From Roseiarcus sp050013915 (GTDB lineage: Bacteria; Pseudomonadota; Alphaproteobacteria; Rhizobiales; Beijerinckiaceae), in the NCBI GenBank assembly GCA_050013915.1, contig JBEKEI010000055.1:1-25532 (forward strand): a stretch of DNA of 25,532 bases, read 5' to 3'. Positions 1 to 8,327 of this stretch are shown piece after piece (positions within the stretch are counted from its first letter, which is position 1; every line of letters starts with the position of its first letter). Position numbers and translations under genes: made by a program. The notes below the pieces were generated by a model. The model saw only the letters and a program-made list of their open reading frames with translations. It was not told the DNA's origin and did not search any database.

Positions 1-74
1 TCCCCAGCGTGTTGAAATCAGACCCGGCGTGTTCTAACCCGAACCGGCGCGGGCGCAAACCGGTCGGGCCGCGG

Positions 75-905
75 CTAAGGACCGGCGCCGGCGGTCAGCG
101 CGATCGTGGTTTCGACCGGCCCCTGCCCGCCGGTGACGGTCAGTCGGGCGGTCACCGGCAGCGCCGAGTCCGGCGGCTTCTGCATGAGGCTGAGCCGGAA
201 GCATTCGGCGCCGGCCGCCGCGCCGGGCTCGGGCCTGACGTCGATCCACCACGCCTCCGGCGGCTCGACGAACAGATCGCGCCTGGGGCCCGCTTGCGGC
301 GCGAGGCACAGCCGCCATGCGGCCGGACCGGCGGCGGTCAGATCGGCGCCGAGCGCCGGCCATTCGACCGGCCGCGGGGTCAGCGCCTTCGCCGCGGCGA
401 TCGCCGGGGCGAACGGCGACGGGGGCGCTTCCGGGCTCGGCAGCGCCAGCCGAAGGCTCGCCTCGGCCGGGACGCAGATCGTCTCGCAGACCGCGTAATT
501 GAGCTTCAGCGCGAGCGCGACCGGCTTGGCGGCGTCGATCGGTTCGACGTCGATCGGCAGGATGAGGGCGCCGTCGTAGCCGAACGCCTCGGCGCCGCCC
601 TCCCTGAGGCGGCGCGGCGCGGGAAACGAGATCCGGGCCTGGGCGAGATTGTCGGAACCTTCGAACGACAGGGTCGGCGGCAGGCCTGCGTCGCCGGGGT
701 TGCGCCAGTAGGTGATGGCGCCCGGCGCCAGCCTGATCTCGACCCCCGCCTCGCGGACGCCGGCCGTCGGGGCGCCGGCGATCAGGCGCGCGGAGGATTT
801 CAGGCCGGCCGCCCAGTCCGAAGCGAAGGCGTCGGCGGCCGCCACGGGCCGCGCGCCGAGGCAAAACCCGAGCAGCAGAGGAAAAATGGCGCGGCGGAGC
901 TCCAT
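75..905 (-). CDS. Stand-alone DsbD N-terminal (alpha) domain-like periplasmic protein
   Basis: A 276-residue protein resembling the N-terminal periplasmic domain of the thiol:disulfide interchange protein DsbD. A signal peptide is visible at residues 1-24 (charged start, LLLGFCLGA core, AAADA cleavage region). Typical family stretches are seen: ITYWRNPGDAGLPP near residues 64-77, then the YAVCETICVPAEA segment with two cysteines at 140 and 144, which I take as the redox pair. There is no membrane transporter domain and no C-terminal thioredoxin domain, so it is only the alpha part of DsbD. Such alpha-only proteins are common in Hyphomicrobiales and are thought to relay reducing power in the periplasm, but the partner is not in this window. 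The ATG start is preceded by AGGGA at a suitable distance. It is followed by only 74 bases at the left edge. The family call is fairly sure; the exact role is inferred. Confidence 0.82.
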   Translation of the reverse strand: MELRRAIFPLLLGFCLGARPVAAADAFASDWAAGLKSSARLIAGAPTAGVREAGVEIRLAPGAITYWRNPGDAGLPPTLSFEGSDNLAQARISFPAPRRLREGGAEAFGYDGALILPIDVEPIDAAKPVALALKLNYAVCETICVPAEASLRLALPSPEAPPSPFAPAIAAAKALTPRPVEWPALGADLTAAGPAAWRLCLAPQAGPRRDLFVEPPEAWWIDVRPEPGAAAGAECFRLSLMQKPPDSALPVTARLTVTGGQGPVETTIALTAGAGP

Positions 906-1011
906 CGTCTTCCCTTAGTTGCATCGCCGGCTTCGATCCACCAACATTCGCGTGAAGGGGGCTCCCGAGGCCGCCTTCGCCCGGCCTTCGAGAATTGCCG
1001 CGGCGCCCGCT

Positions 1012-1039
1012 TTGACAAGGGCGAAAGGACGGTTAGCTT
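1012..1039 (+). promoter_or_regulatory. Candidate sigma70-type promoter for yqgE
   Basis: A perfect -35 hexamer TTGACA (1012-1017) is followed after 16 bases by TAGCTT (1034-1039) as a candidate -10. The -10 ends only 7 bases before the ATG at 1047, so transcription would begin at or next to the start codon. No Shine-Dalgarno sequence is visible before that ATG. Read together these suggest a leaderless transcript, which is an inference. Confidence 0.45.
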
Positions 1040-1046
1040 GAGCGGC

Positions 1047-1670
1047 ATGAGAACGGACCCGAAGCCACCCGACCCGTCGGCGGACGCCAATCCGGCCAGC
1101 CTCGAGGGGCAGATGCTGATCGCGATGCCGGCGCTGCGCGACGGGCCATTCGCGCGCGCGGTCGTCTATCTGTGCGCCCATCGCGAGGACGGCGCGATGG
1201 GCATCATCGTCAACCGCGAGGCGGGCACGATCAATTTCCCCGAGCTGCTGGTCCAGCTCGACGTGGTCAAGCGCGACGAGACGATCGAGCTGCCGCCGAG
1301 CGCGGCGGAAGTGCGCGTGCTGCGCGGCGGCCCGGTCGAGAAGGGCCGCGGCTTCGTCCTGCATTCGAACGACTACCTCAGCAACGACTCGACGGTGGCG
1401 ATCGGCGACGGCATCTGCCTCACCGCCACGCTCGACATCCTGCGCGCGATCGCCAGCGGCAGCGGCCCGCGCAAAGCGGTGCTCGCGCTCGGTTACGCCG
1501 GCTGGTCCTCGGGCCAGCTCGAGAACGAGATTCGCGCCAACGGCTGGCTCAACTGCCCCGCCGACGCGAGCCTGGTGTTCGACGGCGACCTCGAGTCCAA
1601 ATACGACCGCGCGCTCGCCAAGATCGGCGTCGACATCGCGATGCTCTCGACCGAGGCGGGCCACGCCTGA
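1047..1670 (+). CDS. YqgE/AlgH family protein (DUF179)
   Basis: A 207-residue protein of the YqgE/AlgH (DUF179) family, of normal family length. Recognisable family features are LEGQMLIAMPALRDGPFARAVVYLCAH near the start, GAMGIIVNR, VLRGGPVEKGRGFVLHS in the middle and LGYAGWSSGQLENEIRANGWL near the end. The molecular function of the family is not established; in Pseudomonas AlgH has been linked to alginate control, and most members are small cytoplasmic proteins of unknown role. The start at 1047 is chosen because the conserved domain begins about 18 residues later and a promoter-like pair lies immediately upstream; the open frame extends further upstream but that part is antisense to the DsbD-like gene and has no family similarity. 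It is divergent from the DsbD-like gene, with 141 bases between the two start codons. Confidence 0.9.
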   Translation: MRTDPKPPDPSADANPASLEGQMLIAMPALRDGPFARAVVYLCAHREDGAMGIIVNREAGTINFPELLVQLDVVKRDETIELPPSAAEVRVLRGGPVEKGRGFVLHSNDYLSNDSTVAIGDGICLTATLDILRAIASGSGPRKAVLALGYAGWSSGQLENEIRANGWLNCPADASLVFDGDLESKYDRALAKIGVDIAMLSTEAGHA

Positions 1671-1985
1671 CGCCCGAACGGCGAAGCGGGGCGCGCCGGC
1701 CTTGCGCGTGGAGCGGAGCAGGCCGGAGGCGATGCGCGGCGGGGGAGGATTGGGCCGGGTTCGCGCGAGTCGAGGCTCGATCGAGATGCGCCCTTGGCGT
1801 GCGGACAGGTCGATGGCTATTCGGTCAGGACGGACGCTTGTCGTCGGCGACGCGACCGACATCGAGAAGCCCACGCCGAGCCTGTCCGAGGCGCACGAAC
1901 AACGGGAGCTGTGCGACGCCGCGCCCGACACCCTACCGGCCCCGCATCTCTCGTTGTTTCGATTCACAATAGAGAGGAATCAACC
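1671..1985. other. Intergenic stretch between yqgE and the peroxidase gene
   Basis: These 315 bases hold no convincing gene. Open frames here are antisense or run into neighbouring genes without family similarity. The last 30 bases become A/T-richer and lead into a purine-rich ribosome site (AGAGAGGAA) for the peroxidase gene, so a promoter is probably in the right third. I cannot assign clear -35/-10 boxes. Confidence 0.5.
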
Positions 1986-3038
1986 ATGCCGCGCCCATCA
2001 CCGCTCTCGACGATCGGATCCCTCATTGTCATTGCCGTCGTGGTCGGTTGTGCCGGAGCCGCCTTTGCCTACGCCGCGGGCTGGCTGTCACCGGGCCGTC
2101 TGACCCCCTCGCGGCTGGTAGCGGCGTTGGCGCCGCCCGGCGGGCCGGTGGCTGGTCATCGGCGCAACCACGCCAAGGGAATTTGTTTCACGGGGACGTT
2201 CGAGGCGAACGGCGCCGGATCGACGCTTTCCAAGGCGCGGGTGTTCCAGAATGGCAGCTACCCCGTCATCGGTCGGTTCAACCTGGGCGTGCCCGATCCT
2301 GCGGCGGCGGATGGGACGGCGCGCGTGCGGGGCATCGGCGTGCAGATTACGACGCCGGATGGGCAGGAGTGGCGCATGGCGATGATCGACGCGCCGTTCT
2401 TTGCGGTGTCGACCCCGCAGGCATTCTATGAGCTGCTCGTCGCCTCCGCGAAGAAGGACGACCCTGACGCGATGAAGAACTTCGCAGCCGCCCATCCCGA
2501 GATTGGTGCGTTCGGCGCCTGGGCCAAGAGCGCGCCCTTTACCGAGAGCTACGCCGAGGAGCGCTACAACAGCCTCGATAGCTTCGTGTTTGCCGACGGA
2601 TCAGGCGCGGATCACACAGTGCGCTGGTCGCTCGTGCCCGCCGCTCCCGCGGTGATCGTCCCGGGAGACGATCTCGCCAAGCGGCCAAAGGACTTTCTGG
2701 AGCAGGAAATCACACAGCGGCTGGCCAGCGGTCCGCAGCGTTGGACGATGACTGTCACGGTCGCCGACCCGGGCGATCCCACGGCCGACCCGAGCAAGGC
2801 CTGGCCGGACGGGCGCCGCACCGTCGATGTCGGGACGCTGGTGGCCAGCAAGATCGCCGCCGAGCCCGACGGGCCATGCCGCGAGATCAACTACGATCCG
2901 ACCGTGCTGCCCGGTGGCATCCGGACTTCGGACGATCCCTTCCCGTCCGCTCGCTCCGCGGCCTACGCAGTGTCCTATGACCTGCGCACGGCGGAGGCCG
3001 ACGCCTATCCCAGCACCGGCGCGGGGGCGCCGCAATGA
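1986..3038 (+). CDS. Membrane-anchored catalase-family peroxidase
   Basis: A 350-residue haem protein of the catalase-related peroxidase (SrpA-like) group, shorter than true catalases. Residues 10-31 form an uncleaved membrane anchor or signal sequence, placing the enzyme on the periplasmic side. The distal haem histidine is most likely H62 in NHAKGICFTGTFEAN, which matches the catalase HAKG motif. The proximal haem tyrosine is most likely Y327 in R323-SAAY, the catalase R-x3-Y pattern. The start at 1986 has a purine-rich ribosome site (AGAGAGGAA) and gives a proper anchor. The stop codon overlaps the start of the next gene (ATGA), so it is probably translated together with the cytochrome b561. 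The likely job is reduction of hydrogen or organic peroxides using electrons from that partner; the electron donor is inferred from the neighbourhood. Confidence 0.9.
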   Translation: MPRPSPLSTIGSLIVIAVVVGCAGAAFAYAAGWLSPGRLTPSRLVAALAPPGGPVAGHRRNHAKGICFTGTFEANGAGSTLSKARVFQNGSYPVIGRFNLGVPDPAAADGTARVRGIGVQITTPDGQEWRMAMIDAPFFAVSTPQAFYELLVASAKKDDPDAMKNFAAAHPEIGAFGAWAKSAPFTESYAEERYNSLDSFVFADGSGADHTVRWSLVPAAPAVIVPGDDLAKRPKDFLEQEITQRLASGPQRWTMTVTVADPGDPTADPSKAWPDGRRTVDVGTLVASKIAAEPDGPCREINYDPTVLPGGIRTSDDPFPSARSAAYAVSYDLRTAEADAYPSTGAGAPQ

Positions 3039-3607
3039 CCGGCGTCGACCGCCATTTCACGCTCGCCCAGCGTGTGCTGCACTGGGCGATGGCGGTATGC
3101 ATCCTGGCCATGCTGTTCATCGGCGTGGGCATGGTGTCGACGGTGACGACCAGCTATCTGGCGCTGGTTTCCATCCACAAGCCGCTGGGCATCGCCATCC
3201 TGATCCTGGCGGTGCTGCGCATCGCCGTGCGGCTGCGCTCCGGCTCGCCGCCCCTGCCGGCCGATCTGCCGGCGCCTATGAAGCTCGCGGCTGAACTCTC
3301 CCATTACGTGCTGTATGCGTTGATGATCGCCATGCCGCTGCTCGGCTGGGGGATGCTGTCGGCGGCCGCCTATCCGGTGGAACTGTTCCCGGGCGTGTTC
3401 CTGCCGGCGATCCTGCCGCAGAGCGACAGCCTGCATACGCTGCTGTGGAACCTGCATCGGGCGCTGGCTTTCGTGTTTTTCGCGATCATTCTGCTGCACA
3501 TCGCCGCGGCTCTGTTCCATGCGCTGGTGCGGCGGGACGGAGTTTTCCAGGCGATGACGGCCGGGCCGACCACGGATGAGCCGAGCGTGGGACCTGCGGC
3601 GGAATGA
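3035..3607 (+). CDS. Cytochrome b561 family membrane protein
   Basis: A 190-residue four-helix membrane protein of the bacterial cytochrome b561 (CybB-like) family. Helices lie at about residues 14-36, 45-66, 88-112 and 140-165. Histidines suited to bind two b haems are H16 (VLHWAM), H48 (SIHKPLG), H141 (NLHRAL) and H155 (ILLHIAAA); H90 is also present. The gene begins inside the stop of the peroxidase gene (ATGA overlap), which implies coupled translation and an equal-ratio partnership. The family moves electrons between the quinone pool and periplasmic acceptors, so I infer that it feeds electrons to the peroxidase. The C-terminal 20 residues are polar and look like a short soluble tail. 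No terminator is clear in the 170 bases to the convergent recF. Confidence 0.9.
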   Translation: MTGVDRHFTLAQRVLHWAMAVCILAMLFIGVGMVSTVTTSYLALVSIHKPLGIAILILAVLRIAVRLRSGSPPLPADLPAPMKLAAELSHYVLYALMIAMPLLGWGMLSAAAYPVELFPGVFLPAILPQSDSLHTLLWNLHRALAFVFFAIILLHIAAALFHALVRRDGVFQAMTAGPTTDEPSVGPAAE

Positions 3608-3777
3608 TCCAACCCTGACGCGCTGGTCGATGGCGGCTTTGTGGCCTCGCTCGCTGCAGACTCGCCATTCCGCCTCCGGCCATCAGGAGACTTCGGCGCA
3701 CCGCACGGGCTGCGGCAGGGGTCCACCCTGTGCGGAAAAAGGCGCGGACCATACCAATTCGCGCCGCCCCTCGCTCC

Positions 3778-4935
3778 CTACCCGCGTGCGCCGACCCGGC
3801 CGGGCGTCACGTCGAGGAACTGCGCGCGCCCATCCAGCCCGGCGAAGGCGGCGGGATCGGCGCCGGTGAGGAACACCTGGCCGCCGATGCGCTCCAGCGC
3901 GTCGAACAGCGCCGCGCGCCGGCGCGGGTCGAAATGGGCGGCGACCTCGTCGAGCAGGGCGAGCGGCGCCATCCCGCTCATGTCGGCGACCAGCCGCGCA
4001 TGGGCGAGCACGAGGCCGACCAGCAGCGCCTTCTGCTCGCCGGTCGAGGCCTGCGCGGCGGGCGCGTCCTTGGGACCGTGGCGGACGAGCAGATCGCCGA
4101 CATGCGGGCCGATCAGCGTGCGCCCGGCGGCGGCGTCACGCGCGCGGTTGTCGCGCAGCAAAGCGCGATAGCGCTCCTCGGCGGCGAGCGCCGGCATCGC
4201 CGCCACCAGCCGCTCGACGTCGCCGTCGAGCGCGAGGTCCGCCCAGGGAAACGGCGAGGCGTCGTCGCGCTCCAGCGCGATCTTCGCCTTCAGCCGAAAA
4301 ACGCATTCGCCGCGCGCGGCGGCGACCGCGATCGCGAGTTCGGCGGTCTCGCGCTCGATCGCGTCGAGCCAGGAGGCGTTGCGGGCGCCCTCCTCGAGCA
4401 GACGGTTGCGGCCGCGCAGCGCCCGCTCGAGCTGGCCGACCCGCGCGCCATGCGACGGATCGATGGCGAGCACGAGCCGGTCGAGGAACCGGCGCCGCTC
4501 GCCCGCCGGATCGATGAACAGGCTGTCCATCGCCGGCGTCAGCCAGACGATGCGCAGATGATCGGCGAAGGCGCGCGCCGAGGCGACCGGCGCGCCGTCG
4601 ATCCGATGGACGCGCGCCGGCCCTTCGGCGCCTGGCTCGAGCCCGGCGCCGAGCCGGCGCGGTTCGCCCTCGTCGGCGAGCAGGATCGAGATTGCAAAGC
4701 CGCCGGCGCCGCCCACGCGCGCGCAATCGCTCATCTGGGCGCGGCGCAGCCCGCGGCCGGGCGTGAACAGCGACAGCGCCTCGATGAGATTGGTCTTGCC
4801 GGCGCCGTTCTCGCCGGTCAGCGCGACGAGCGCGCCGTCGAGGCCGATGTCGAGCGTGGCATAGGACCGGAAATCCCTGAGGATGAGGCGCCGCACGCGC
4901 GGGCGGCGCGGCGCGGCGGGTTCGGCGCTGGGCAT
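3778..4935 (-). CDS. recF: DNA replication/repair protein RecF
   Basis: A 385-residue SMC-like ATPase. RecF works with RecO and RecR to load RecA on gapped single-stranded DNA in recombinational repair, in the cytoplasm. Visible features are LRDFRSYATLDI after the start, the Walker A site GENGAGKT at residues 41-48 followed by NLIEALSLFTPGRGLRRA, the ABC signature STGEQKALL in the C-terminal part, and a Walker B-type segment PLALLDEVAAHFD soon after. The length is normal. The open frame could begin further upstream, but that extra part is arginine/proline-rich and unrelated; the ATG at 4935 places the conserved domain about 13 residues in. dnaA, dnaN and gyrB, the classic neighbours, are not adjacent here. 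It is divergent from the dehydrogenase gene. Confidence 0.93.
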   Translation of the reverse strand: MPSAEPAAPRRPRVRRLILRDFRSYATLDIGLDGALVALTGENGAGKTNLIEALSLFTPGRGLRRAQMSDCARVGGAGGFAISILLADEGEPRRLGAGLEPGAEGPARVHRIDGAPVASARAFADHLRIVWLTPAMDSLFIDPAGERRRFLDRLVLAIDPSHGARVGQLERALRGRNRLLEEGARNASWLDAIERETAELAIAVAAARGECVFRLKAKIALERDDASPFPWADLALDGDVERLVAAMPALAAEERYRALLRDNRARDAAAGRTLIGPHVGDLLVRHGPKDAPAAQASTGEQKALLVGLVLAHARLVADMSGMAPLALLDEVAAHFDPRRRAALFDALERIGGQVFLTGADPAAFAGLDGRAQFLDVTPGRVGARG

Positions 4936-5054
4936 GGCCGGATGTCGCACGTCTCGCGCGGCGGCGAAAGGTGGGCGTCCGCGCACGCGGCGCCTTGGCG
5001 GCGCCCGCGTTCGCGGGCATGGTGGGGCCCCGGACTGGCGTGGAGGAACTCCAG

Positions 5055-6011
5055 GTGGCGCAATTCGACGTACTCGTTCCGTCCGCAGGCATCGCCCAGC
5101 TCGCCGACGCAATCGACCCGCGGGTGAGGCTGCACCGGCTCTGGCTCGAGCCGGACCGGGAGGCGGCGCTCGAGCGCCTCGCGCCGACGATCCGCGCGAT
5201 CGCGACGACCCACGCCGCCGTCGACGCCGCCCTGATGCGGCGCCTGCCCAATCTCGAGATCGTCGTCAGTTTCGGGGTCGGCTACGACCATGTCGACGCG
5301 GCCTGGGCCGGCGAGCACGGGATCATCGTCACCCACACGCCGGGCGTGCTCGACGACGAGGTCGCCGACATCGCAATGGCGCTGACGCTGGCGGCGGTGC
5401 GCCGCCTGCCGCAGGCCGAACGCTATCTGCGCGAGGGGCGCTGGCGCGAGGCGTCGTTTCCGCTGACCGCGACGCTGCGCGGCCGCGTCATGGGCATCCT
5501 CGGCTTCGGGCGCATCGGCAAGGCGATTGCGCGCCGCGCGGCGGCGTTCGGGCTCGAGATCGTCTATCACGGCCGCACCGAGCAGGCCGGCGCGCCCTAT
5601 CTCTACTATCCGACCCTGCTCGGCATGGCGCGCGCCTGCGACATCCTGATGGTCGCCGCGCCCGGCGGCCCGCAGACCCGCCACATCGTCGACCGCGCCG
5701 TGCTCGATGCGCTCGGTCCCGACGGGATTCTCGTCAATGTCGCGCGCGGCTCGCTGGTCGACGAGGCCGCGCTCGCGCAGGCGCTGGGCGAGGGCCGGCT
5801 GCTCGGCGCCGGCCTCGACGTGTTCGAGGACGAGCCGAATCCGCACGCCGAACTGCTCGCGCTCGACAATGCCGTGCTGCTGCCCCATGTCGGCTCCGCC
5901 TCGCGCCACACCCGCCAGGCGATGGCCGAACTCATGATCGACAATCTGCGGTCCTGGCTCGACGGCAAGGGGCCGCTGACGCCGGTGCCGGAGACGCCCT
6001 GGAAGGGTTGA
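5055..6011 (+). CDS. D-isomer-specific 2-hydroxyacid dehydrogenase (glyoxylate/hydroxypyruvate reductase-like)
   Basis: A 318-residue NAD(P)-dependent dehydrogenase. The nucleotide-binding motif GFGRIG lies at residues 150-155, and the catalytic residues are R231 (NVARGSLVDE), E260 (DVFEDEPNP) and H278 (LLPHVGSAS), so it appears intact. The substrate-loop segment VVSFGVGYDHVD resembles glyoxylate/hydroxypyruvate reductases, which reduce these keto acids in photorespiratory or serine-cycle-like metabolism; the exact substrate is not certain. I chose the GTG at 5055 because GGAGGA sits about 8 bases before it and the protein then opens with AQFDVLVPS, the normal first strand. ATG codons further upstream at 4971 and 5019 would add an unrelated alanine/arginine-rich leader. 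It is divergent from recF, with 119 bases in between. Confidence 0.9.
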   Translation: MAQFDVLVPSAGIAQLADAIDPRVRLHRLWLEPDREAALERLAPTIRAIATTHAAVDAALMRRLPNLEIVVSFGVGYDHVDAAWAGEHGIIVTHTPGVLDDEVADIAMALTLAAVRRLPQAERYLREGRWREASFPLTATLRGRVMGILGFGRIGKAIARRAAAFGLEIVYHGRTEQAGAPYLYYPTLLGMARACDILMVAAPGGPQTRHIVDRAVLDALGPDGILVNVARGSLVDEAALAQALGEGRLLGAGLDVFEDEPNPHAELLALDNAVLLPHVGSASRHTRQAMAELMIDNLRSWLDGKGPLTPVPETPWKG

Positions 6012-6140
6012 GCCGCGGCGAGGGCGCCCGACCCCGGCGCAGGACGCGCTCCCGAACTTGCTCCAGGTCAAGGCCGGGCGCTGCGATCGGCGCTAGCGAT
6101 GGCGCGCGGCCCGCACCGGGTCGATCCGTCGAGTCCCGCC

Positions 6141-6959
6141 ATGTTCAAGGACATTCTGGTCGTATTGGAAGGCAATCCCGAGGCGGTCGCCTTCGCGCTC
6201 TCCTTCGCCCGCCGGTTCGGCGCCGACGTCACCGCGGTCTGCGCCAAGGGCGACTTCGTCATCGACGCCGTGGCGTCCGCGCAGACGCGTTATGACTTCA
6301 TCCTCGCCGGCCGCCCGCAGGCGAGCGAAACGGCGCTGCGCAGCCTCGGCGAGTTCGGCGCTGCGGCGCGGCAGGCGGGCGTCGTCGCGCATACGCCGGC
6401 GCTCGACGAACTGGAGGCCGCCGAGATATGGGACGCGGCGCGCTTTGCACGCTGTTTCGACCTCATCCTGCTGGAGCAGCGCGATCCGCGACGCTCGCGC
6501 CCGGGCGGCGCCTCGATCGCGTCGCTGCTCGCCGAATCGGGCCGCCCGGTGCTGGCGACGCCCTTCATCCACAAGGGTCCGGCGTCGTTCGATCGGGTTC
6601 TCGTCGCCTGGGACGCGAGCGCCTCGGCGGCGCGCGCGCTCGCCAATGCGATGCCGATCCTGAAACAGGCCGGCGCGGTCGAGATCGCCACCGTCACGCC
6701 GCCGCAGGCCGGCGAGGCGCCGCCGCACGGCGCCAGCGTCCTGCGGCACCTCTCGCGCCACGGAATCGCCGCGACCTTCAGGACGATTCCGTCCGAGATC
6801 GACGCCGGCAACATGCTGCTGTCGCATGTCGCCGACAGCGGCGCGGATCTGCTGGTCGCCGGCGGCTACGGCCATTCGCGGTTCAGCGAGACGATCCTCG
6901 GCGGCGTCACCCGCACGCTGCTGGAATCGATGACGATCCCCGTGTTCATGGCGCATTGA
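6141..6959 (+). CDS. Universal stress protein (tandem UspA-like)
   Basis: A 272-residue protein made of two UspA-like halves. The first half opens with MFKDILVVLEGNPEAVAFALSFARRFGADVTAV and has lost most of the nucleotide-binding motif. The second half begins around FDRVLVAWDASASAARAL and carries the ATP-binding G-x2-G-x9-G pattern (GGYGHSRFSETILGG, residues 241-255). UspA proteins are cytoplasmic and are induced by starvation or oxidative stress; some bind ATP. The start at 6141 gives the usual first strand; an in-frame ATG at 6099 would add 14 residues with no similarity. It lies 129 bases after the dehydrogenase on the same strand and may or may not share its transcript. Confidence 0.9.
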   Translation: MFKDILVVLEGNPEAVAFALSFARRFGADVTAVCAKGDFVIDAVASAQTRYDFILAGRPQASETALRSLGEFGAAARQAGVVAHTPALDELEAAEIWDAARFARCFDLILLEQRDPRRSRPGGASIASLLAESGRPVLATPFIHKGPASFDRVLVAWDASASAARALANAMPILKQAGAVEIATVTPPQAGEAPPHGASVLRHLSRHGIAATFRTIPSEIDAGNMLLSHVADSGADLLVAGGYGHSRFSETILGGVTRTLLESMTIPVFMAH

Positions 6960-6976
6960 GCGCGGGACGTCCGCGC

Positions 6977-8260
6977 TCACCTGACCTCGTTGCCCGTGAC
7001 CGTCAGCTGGGGATAGGCCGCCGCGTCGCGCGCCAGATCCGCCGAGGCGACCGCCTCCCAGGCCATGCCGACGATCGCGCCATGTCTCGCCCGCGCGATC
7101 CGGTTGTCGCGGATCGTCGCGCCGCCGGCGCCGGGCGCGACCGAGACCGCGACGCCATAGCCGCAATCGGTCAGTATGTTTTCGGCGGCGATGACGTCGC
7201 GCAGGCCGACGCCATAGCCGAGCCTCAGGCCGGCGAAGCCGGCGGCGTCGACGACGTTGCCGGTCACCGCCGTATCCGCCTCGACATGGACGCCGATCCC
7301 GTAGAGCGCGCCGCCCTGGGGCGGCGGCCGCGCGCAATTGCGCAGGACATTGCCGGTCACCGCAGCGAGCCGGCCGCCGCGGTCGAAATTGGTCACCGAG
7401 ACGCCGGTCGAGGCGCCGTCGACGAGATTCGACCCGACGACCGCGCCCTGAAAGCCAAATTCGACGTAGAGCGCGGTCTCGCCGATCTCGGCGCAGCTGT
7501 TGCCGAGGATCAGCGCATCGGGACTCGCGTCGAAGCGGATCGCCGAGAACGCGGCGTCGCGCACGACATTGCCGGAACAGACGACCCCGCCGGCGCGAAA
7601 CACGCTGATGGCGTTGCCGTAGGGCCCGTCGCCGCCGGGATCGGCGCGGATCCGCGCGATGCGATTGCCGCGCAGGAGCGTCCCGTCCGAACCCTGCGCC
7701 GAGCGCCAGACCTGCAGGCCGTTGGCGCCGCAGTCCTCGACGCGGTTGTCGAGGATCGACAGGCCCGTCGCATCGAGACTGTGCAGCGCCGATCGGGCGA
7801 GCGCGCGGAACGATGACCGCTCGACGCGCCCGCCGCAGCGCTCGAGCCGCAGGCCCTGGCCCGCGCGCACGAGCGTGCAATCGACGAAGCCGAATTCGGC
7901 GATGTCGCGCGCCTCGACGAGGCCCGCTTCGCCGGCGCCGCGGGAGTCGCCGTCGAAGGCGACGTTCTCGATCGTCACCCGGTCCGCGCCGGCGATTTCG
8001 AGCAGCGGGCCGGGACCGAGCGCGACGAGCCGGCTCGCGCCGCCGGCGCCGACGAGCCGGAGGTCGCCCGAAATGCGCAGGCGCGAAACGCGGCGCACGC
8101 CGGGGGGCAGCGCGAGGACGCCGCCGCCGCGCTGCGCCGCGTCGATCGCGCGCTGCAGCGCCGGCGCGGAATCGAGGCCCGGCTGGGCCGGCGCGGCGCG
8201 GCCGGGCGCCAGCCCGGAAAGCGCGAGCGCGGCGGCGAGCAGGCGGCGACGGTCGATCAT
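6977..8260 (-). CDS. Tat-exported parallel beta-helix repeat protein (TIGR03808-like)
   Basis: A 427-residue protein. The N-terminus, MIDRRRLLAAALALSG, has an arginine pair before a hydrophobic stretch and an alanine-rich end near residue 25, a plausible twin-arginine export signal. The rest consists of many short right-handed beta-helix turns, seen as repeated patterns of the N-x-V-x-[DN]-[AC] type (ILDNRVEDCGANGLQV, VVGSNLVDGASTGVSV, VTGNVVDAAGFAGLRL, AAENILTDCGYGVAVSV). This fits the family described as twin-arg-translocated uncharacterised repeat protein, whose function is unknown. The beta-helix fold is shared with pectate lyases and alginate epimerases, so a polysaccharide-related job in the periplasm is possible but not shown. 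It is divergent from the spermidine-synthase-like gene, with 120 bases between the starts. Confidence 0.85.
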   Translation of the reverse strand: MIDRRRLLAAALALSGLAPGRAAPAQPGLDSAPALQRAIDAAQRGGGVLALPPGVRRVSRLRISGDLRLVGAGGASRLVALGPGPLLEIAGADRVTIENVAFDGDSRGAGEAGLVEARDIAEFGFVDCTLVRAGQGLRLERCGGRVERSSFRALARSALHSLDATGLSILDNRVEDCGANGLQVWRSAQGSDGTLLRGNRIARIRADPGGDGPYGNAISVFRAGGVVCSGNVVRDAAFSAIRFDASPDALILGNSCAEIGETALYVEFGFQGAVVGSNLVDGASTGVSVTNFDRGGRLAAVTGNVLRNCARPPPQGGALYGIGVHVEADTAVTGNVVDAAGFAGLRLGYGVGLRDVIAAENILTDCGYGVAVSVAPGAGGATIRDNRIARARHGAIVGMAWEAVASADLARDAAAYPQLTVTGNEVR

Positions 8261-8313
8261 GCGGGAGGCCGTGCGGGTCGAGACGCCGGGAGGTTAGAGC
8301 GAATGGGCGATTT

Positions 8314-8327
8314 GGGGAACGTTCCCC
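8314..8327. promoter_or_regulatory. Perfect 14-bp palindrome, candidate operator
   Basis: GGGGAACGTTCCCC reads the same on both strands. It sits in the divergent region between the beta-helix gene (start 8260) and the spermidine-synthase-like gene (start 8381), 54 bases from each. A dimeric regulator could bind here and act on both directions. The binding protein is not known; no consensus that I recognise matches exactly. Confidence 0.4.

Noticed and set aside
915..1967. A 350-codon minus-strand frame opposite yqgE
   Set aside because: It is fully antisense to a recognised family and has no similarity of its own.
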